Source: UBA1738 sp045655325 (GTDB taxonomy: Bacteria; Bacillota; Clostridia; UBA1381). Taken from it: a stretch of DNA of 19,032 nucleotides. The DNA is taken from NCBI GenBank assembly GCA_045655325.1, contig JAZOOY010000014.1, positions 1 through 19,032 on the forward strand, read 5' to 3'. The position numbers and the translations under genes were made by a program. Positions 15,129 through 19,032 of the stretch are shown here, one piece after another (positions within the stretch are counted from its first letter, which is position 1; each line of letters opens with the position of its first letter). Below the pieces are notes generated by a model. The model saw only the letters and a program-made list of their open reading frames with translations, did no database searches and had not been told where the DNA came from.

Positions 15129-16616
15129 TTATTTTAGATTGCAAATTTTCTGCCATTTTTCATAGGCTTCGTTCCACTTATCTGTATCCTGTGGTTCATA
15201 AACTTCAATTGGGAAAGAATTTTTAACAATTTTTCTGCCCTCTTGAAGGTCTTTAATTGCTCCCATTGCCATTCCCTGAACGATAACGTTACCGATGCTT
15301 GTTGCTTCAACAGGGCCTGTTGATACCTTTCTTCCTGTTGCATTGGCAGTGAATGAGCAAATCATCTTATCCTTAATACCGCCACCAACAATGTTTATAA
15401 CGTCGTACTTTTTACCTGTAACATCTTCCATACCTTCAACAACCTGACGGTATTTAAATGCAAGGCTTTCTGCGATACAACGAACAATTTCACCCTTTGT
15501 TTCAGGCACTTTCTGCCCTGTTTTTTCACAATATTCGCGTATTCTCTTTGGCATATTTCCTGGTGTCTGGAATTTGTGGTAATCAGGGTCAATCAAACTT
15601 GCAAACGGAGTTGCCTCTTTTGCCTGTTTTTCAAGCTCGTCAAATGATAAAAGTGTTCCTTCTCTATCCCATTGACGTCTTGATTCCTGAATCAGCCACA
15701 AGCCCATAATATTCTTTAAGAATCTGATAGTCTTATTAACTCCGCCTTCGTTGGTGAAGTTGTATTTTAGTGCATCTTCTGTCACCATAGGTTTGTCAAG
15801 TTCCACGCCCATTAGTGACCATGTTCCACTTGAAATATAGATAAAATCTTCGCCATCTGTTACAGGAACAGATGCTACAGCAGAGCCTGTATCGTGTGAT
15901 GCAACTGCAACAACAGGGATTTGGTCAACGCCAAGCTCTTCTGCAAGTTCGGCTTTTAAAACGCCCACTTTGTCGCCAGGATAAACCATATCTGCAAACA
16001 GATTGGTTGGTATGCCAAGTTTTTTAAGCATATCTTCTGACCAAGTATGAGTTTTTGAATCAAACATCTGTGATGTAGATGCGATTGTGTATTCGCACTT
16101 TGCTTCGCCTGTTAAAAAGTAATTGAATAGGTCGGGCATAAACAAAAGCTTATCCGCAACTTTTAGTGTTACGTCATCAGAAATTTTCGCTGAAAGTAGC
16201 TGAAAAACCGTATTGAACCAGTTAAATGCAATACCTGTATTTTCATAAATTTCTTCTTTAGAAACAAGTTTGAATGCCTCGTCATACATTCCATCTGTAC
16301 GTGTATCACGATAGTGATATGGGTTTCCTAAAAGCTTTCCGTTCTTATCTAACAGACCGTAGTCAACACCCCAAGTATCTATACCAATGCAGTCAATATC
16401 TCTGTCACCTGAGTTGGCACATTTTAATATTCCCTGCTTAATTTCATGAAAAAGTCTTAAAACGTCCCAATGAAGATCACCGTTTACTATAACAGGGTCA
16501 TTAGAAAAACGATGTTTTTCTTCCAAAGTGATTTTTTCTCCGTCAAAAGTGGCAAGCATAGCACGTCCACTTGATGCGCCAAAGTCAAATGCCAAGAATT
16601 TATATAACTTACTCAA
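15129..16616 (-). CDS. rhaB: Rhamnulokinase
   Basis: A 495-residue FGGY-family sugar kinase. The N-terminal phosphate-binding motif AFDFGASSGRAML, followed by NGDLHWDVLRLFHEIKQGI, is typical of RhaB, which phosphorylates L-rhamnulose. IDTWGVDYGLLDKNG, HDTGSAVASVPV with the probable catalytic Asp (about 248), IYISSGTWSLMGVE, and NIVGGGIKDKMICSFTANATGR are also present. The best start is TTG at 16616, with GAGGCG seven bases upstream; the longer frame begins inside the promoter -35 box. No isomerase, aldolase, transporter or regulator of rhamnose use is adjacent. Fuculokinase is a less likely alternative. Confidence 0.93.
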   Translation of the reverse strand: MSKLYKFLAFDFGASSGRAMLATFDGEKITLEEKHRFSNDPVIVNGDLHWDVLRLFHEIKQGILKCANSGDRDIDCIGIDTWGVDYGLLDKNGKLLGNPYHYRDTRTDGMYDEAFKLVSKEEIYENTGIAFNWFNTVFQLLSAKISDDVTLKVADKLLFMPDLFNYFLTGEAKCEYTIASTSQMFDSKTHTWSEDMLKKLGIPTNLFADMVYPGDKVGVLKAELAEELGVDQIPVVAVASHDTGSAVASVPVTDGEDFIYISSGTWSLMGVELDKPMVTEDALKYNFTNEGGVNKTIRFLKNIMGLWLIQESRRQWDREGTLLSFDELEKQAKEATPFASLIDPDYHKFQTPGNMPKRIREYCEKTGQKVPETKGEIVRCIAESLAFKYRQVVEGMEDVTGKKYDVINIVGGGIKDKMICSFTANATGRKVSTGPVEATSIGNVIVQGMAMGAIKDLQEGRKIVKNSFPIEVYEPQDTDKWNEAYEKWQKICNLK

Positions 16617-16647
16617 TTGTTTCGCCTCTTTTCTTTTTGATATGAAA

Positions 16648-16676
16648 ATTATACAAAAAAAAACCAAAAAAGTCAA
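16648..16676 (-). promoter_or_regulatory. Promoter of rhaB
   Basis: Minus-strand TTGACT (16676-16671) and TATAAT (16653-16648) with a 17-bp, T-rich spacer; the transcript would start about 25 bases before the TTG codon. Confidence 0.85.
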
Positions 16677-16704
16677 TATAAATACTTAAAATAGGAAATT
16701 TTGC

Positions 16705-16733
16705 TGGACTTTATAATTGAGCTATGATATAAT
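16705..16733 (+). promoter_or_regulatory. Promoter of the SLH protein gene
   Basis: TGGACT (16705-16710) and a perfect TATAAT (16728-16733) with a 17-bp spacer; the TG at 16725-16726 makes it an extended -10. It gives a leader of about 40 bases. Confidence 0.75.
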
Positions 16734-16777
16734 ATAAGATAGAAATTTAGTAATTTCCAACTTACAGGAGGCTTAAT

Positions 16778-17812
16778 ATGAAAAAAATCAAATTTTTATC
16801 TTTGGTAATCTCTGCTTTTATGCTTTTGAGCACTACTACTCATGCGGCTACTTTCTCAGATATGCCAAGTGATCCTGCTGCTTCACAAGTAATTGAAAAT
16901 GCAGTAAAGAATGGAATTTTATCAGGCTATGTTGATGGTACAGTTCGCCCTGATGCACCAATTACTCGTTCAGAAATGGCTTCTATTATCACAAGAGTTT
17001 GCGGTTCTGTTAAGGAAGGTAATTTATCATACTTTGTTGATGTTGACCCTAATGCCTGGTACTATCCATCACTTGCAAAAGCATATGAAATGGGAGCATT
17101 TTCAGGCTCATATAATATGATGTATCCTAACAACAACATCACTTTCCAGGAATGCTTTACAGTTTTATCACAGGTTTTTGACCTTGTTCCAAGTTATATC
17201 CTTGCGAAAAACTTTACAGGTGAACAGTTACCTGCAAATTCAGTTCTTGTAGGAAGCAGAATATATGATTTAAGCGTTATTGCTGGTTACAGTGATGTCG
17301 CTAGCGTTGCTGATTGGGCAAAGGTTTATGTTGCAGGTGTTGTTGAACACGGTGGTTGGAGCGGTATTAATAATAACCTTACACCACTTGCAAATATTAC
17401 AAGACTACAGTTTGCAACTGTTATAGACAACCTTATTAAGAATTACATAGACACTCCAGGAACATATAGTTCACTTCCTGCAGGAAATACTCTTATAAGA
17501 TGTGATGGTGTTGTTCTTAGCGGTGTTACTACTGAAGATGACATTTTCATCGCAGATTGCGTTTCAGGAAATGGTATTAAGATTGACAATGCTAACTTAA
17601 AAGGAAGACTTGTTGTTCGTGGATGCGCTACACCAACATTAGGTAAATATGGATTAACTACTTTCGGTGACTACGGAATCAGCCTTACAACCGGTTATTT
17701 TGAACAGGTACGAATCATTCGTCCTTATATCAACATTGATTTAAGAGGTTCACAATATAATTTAATTTATAGCGTACCTGGAACTTCAGTTTCACAAAAT
17801 GTAAATATGTAA
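16778..17812 (+). CDS. Secreted S-layer-homology (SLH) domain protein
   Basis: A 344-residue exported protein. The signal peptide is residues 1-23 (two lysines, hydrophobic core, THA cleavage site). Three SLH units follow: about 26-72 (GYVDGTVRPDAPITRSEMASI), 86-133 (FVDVDPNAWYYPSLAKAYEMG) and 171-222 (WAKVYVAGVVEHG, ITRLQFA). SLH triplets anchor proteins to secondary cell wall polymers. The ITRAE-like motif is good in unit 1 (ITRSE), degenerate in unit 2 (ITFQE) and partial in unit 3 (ITRLQ). The remaining 110 residues (about 233-344) are Gly/Asn/Val-rich beta strands resembling a short parallel beta-helix, with no recognised enzyme motif. CAGGAGG precedes the ATG. It is a single-gene unit with its own promoter and terminator; the function of the C-terminal part is unknown. 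Confidence 0.92.
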   Translation: MKKIKFLSLVISAFMLLSTTTHAATFSDMPSDPAASQVIENAVKNGILSGYVDGTVRPDAPITRSEMASIITRVCGSVKEGNLSYFVDVDPNAWYYPSLAKAYEMGAFSGSYNMMYPNNNITFQECFTVLSQVFDLVPSYILAKNFTGEQLPANSVLVGSRIYDLSVIAGYSDVASVADWAKVYVAGVVEHGGWSGINNNLTPLANITRLQFATVIDNLIKNYIDTPGTYSSLPAGNTLIRCDGVVLSGVTTEDDIFIADCVSGNGIKIDNANLKGRLVVRGCATPTLGKYGLTTFGDYGISLTTGYFEQVRIIRPYINIDLRGSQYNLIYSVPGTSVSQNVNM

Positions 17813-17815
17813 AAC

Positions 17816-17841
17816 AAAAGCCGACCATTTGGTCGGCTTTT
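17816..17841. terminator. Bidirectional terminator between SLH gene and mgsA
   Basis: AAAAGCCGACC and GGTCGGCTTTT form a perfect stem around an ATTT loop with T runs on both strands, shared by the two convergent genes. Confidence 0.93.
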
Positions 17842-17844
17842 TAA

Positions 17845-18279
17845 TTAGTTTTTCGGATTTACGATATCTCGCCAATCCATATCTCCTCTTTCAAGTCCTC
17901 TGATAAGAACTTCGGCAGTTGCAAGGTTTGTTGCAACCGGTATATTGTGCATATCACAAAGTTTCAAAAGAGATGATACGTCCGGTTCATAAGTTTCCGG
18001 AGTAATCGGGTCTCTGAAAAATAATACCAAGTCAATTTCGTTATAAGCAACTCGGGCTCCTATCTGCTGATCTCCACCTTGTGAACCTGATAGAAATCTG
18101 TAAACATTAAGTCCGGTATTTTCAGTTATCATTTTGCCTGTATTATCCGTTGCAAACAGAGAATGTTTTTCAAAGATTCCCTTATATGCAATGCAAAATT
18201 GAATCATAAGTTCTTTTTTCTTGTCGTGTGCTATTAATGCGATGTTCACAAAATTCTCCCCTTCCGGTATAAAACTCAT
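17845..18279 (-). CDS. mgsA: Methylglyoxal synthase
   Basis: A 144-residue enzyme converting dihydroxyacetone phosphate to methylglyoxal and phosphate, a bypass of lower glycolysis under phosphate limitation or sugar stress. IALIAHDKKK (13-22), the phosphate-binding LSGSQGGDQQIGA with catalytic D70, LFFRDP, and CDMHNIPVATNLATAE with a catalytic His are intact. Its ATG overlaps the minD stop as ATGA, so the two are co-translated. The N-terminus is about ten residues longer than in the Bacillus enzyme. Confidence 0.96.
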   Translation of the reverse strand: MSFIPEGENFVNIALIAHDKKKELMIQFCIAYKGIFEKHSLFATDNTGKMITENTGLNVYRFLSGSQGGDQQIGARVAYNEIDLVLFFRDPITPETYEPDVSSLLKLCDMHNIPVATNLATAEVLIRGLERGDMDWRDIVNPKN

Positions 18280-19032
18280 TTGAATATTCCTGCAAGTTTC
18301 CGGAAAAAACCTTCTTTCTTGCTTATAAACTTCATCATATGTATCTCGTTGCCGAGAAGTCTGCCGGCAATATTATTTATTGCTCTGCCGGCTCCGTAGT
18401 CCGTAACCTTTAAAAGCGGCTCGCCTTTCGAAATTGCTTCTGCTATTACTTTGTCCTCCGGTATAATACCGAGAATCGGTATTGAAAGGACATCCATACA
18501 GTCATCAATATTCATAGCGACTTTATTTTCTATCAGTTCGGGCTGTATTCTGTTAAGAACAAGTCTTATTTTTTCTATATTAAGATTTTCAAGCTCGGTT
18601 ATAACCCTGTCAGCATCACGAAGTGAGGATGTTTGAGGCAAGCATACAATTATTGCTTCATCTGCGTATTCCGCCGCAAACATAAAACCGTCACCCATAC
18701 CTGCAGGGGCATCAGCGAGTATAAACTCAAATCTGTTTTTTAAAGTATCCCAGAATTCTTCTGTTTTTTCTTTATCAAAATCTGTAGTCGGTACCGACTG
18801 CGGAGCAGGAACGAAATACAAATCCGATAAATCCGGACTTTTAATAAGTATATCGTCAAACAAACAAGTTCCGTTTATAAAATCAGAATAATCATAAACA
18901 ATACTGCTTTCAAGTCCGAGAGCTATATCAAGATTACGAAATCCTGCGTCGGCGTCAACAACAGCAGTTAGCTTTCCCATTGATGCAAGAGCTGCCCCAA
19001 GATGTGATGTTAATGTGGTTTTTCCTGTTCCA
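18276..19032 (-). CDS. minD: Septum-site ATPase MinD, 5' end outside window
   Basis: A deviant Walker ATPase that oscillates or gradients on the membrane to place the division site with MinC. The frame is open to the right edge; the first visible residues GTGKTTLTSHLG are the end of the Walker A motif, so only about 10-15 residues are missing. VDADAGFRNLD is the MinD switch I region, and ILADAPAGMGDGF is Walker B/switch II. The C-terminal KKEGFFRKLAGIFK is a typical MinD amphipathic membrane-targeting helix. It is followed directly by mgsA, with no minE. The internal ATG at 18980 lies after Walker A and is not the start. Confidence 0.92.
   Translation of the reverse strand, partial: GTGKTTLTSHLGAALASMGKLTAVVDADAGFRNLDIALGLESSIVYDYSDFINGTCLFDDILIKSPDLSDLYFVPAPQSVPTTDFDKEKTEEFWDTLKNRFEFILADAPAGMGDGFMFAAEYADEAIIVCLPQTSSLRDADRVITELENLNIEKIRLVLNRIQPELIENKVAMNIDDCMDVLSIPILGIIPEDKVIAEAISKGEPLLKVTDYGAGRAINNIAGRLLGNEIHMMKFISKKEGFFRKLAGIFK

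Noticed and set aside
16617..16676. N-terminal extension of rhamnulokinase (20 extra residues, hydrophobic start)
   Set aside because: It would begin within the -35 box of the gene's own promoter; the TTG at 16616 with GAGGCG gives normal family length.

Overview
The window reads as a low-G+C, AT-rich chromosomal segment of a Firmicute of the class Clostridia. The grounds are the strong AGGAGG-type ribosome binding sites, a leucine-type T-box leader, the cysE-cysS-mrnC gene order, a protein with SPOCS (DUF3794) and LysM domains of the kind found in sporulating Clostridia, an S-layer-homology protein, ferredoxin-dependent aryl-pyruvate oxidoreductase, and a split two-subunit transketolase. I saw no tRNA, rRNA, CRISPR array, insertion sequence or phage gene. 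Genus cannot be fixed from the sequence alone.

Layout. (a) 1-1350, minus: the 5' part of a LeuA/homocitrate-synthase-like (HMGL) protein that lacks the metal-binding and catalytic residues of that family. It is preceded by a complete T-box leader whose likely specifier codon is CUC (Leu) and by a consensus promoter. (b) 1436-7357, plus: an anaerobic aryl-acid operon with a consensus promoter, a short leader containing an intrinsic terminator (and a possible Phe-Phe leader peptide), an AMP-forming acyl-CoA ligase, iorA, iorB, a PaaK-type phenylacetate-CoA ligase and a tandem-ACT protein. Together these interconvert aryl-pyruvates, aryl-acetyl-CoAs and aryl-acetates, either as aromatic amino acid fermentation or as reductive salvage. 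(c) 7355-9138: an AraC-family regulator on minus, divergent from nagB on plus. Two copies of a 10-bp direct repeat exactly 21 bp apart lie between them, a likely AraC-type operator. (d) 9150-13462, minus: an apparent five-gene operon cysE-cysS-mrnC-tktN-tktC with overlapping or closely spaced genes and one good promoter. (e) 13486-16676, minus: a rhamnulokinase gene with TTG start and consensus promoter, then a terminator, then the cysteine-rich SPOCS-LysM gene and its terminator. (f) 16705-17841, plus: a secreted SLH-domain protein with its own promoter and terminator. (g) 17845-19032, minus: minD (5' end outside the window) overlapping mgsA by ATGA, with no minE between them.

Most genes are ordinary housekeeping or central-metabolism genes. 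The points most worth following up are the apparently non-catalytic HMGL protein under leucine T-box control, the terminator-bearing leader of the aryl-acid operon, the 21-bp-spaced repeats at the araC/nagB junction, and the attachment of a split transketolase to the cysteine/CysRS operon.
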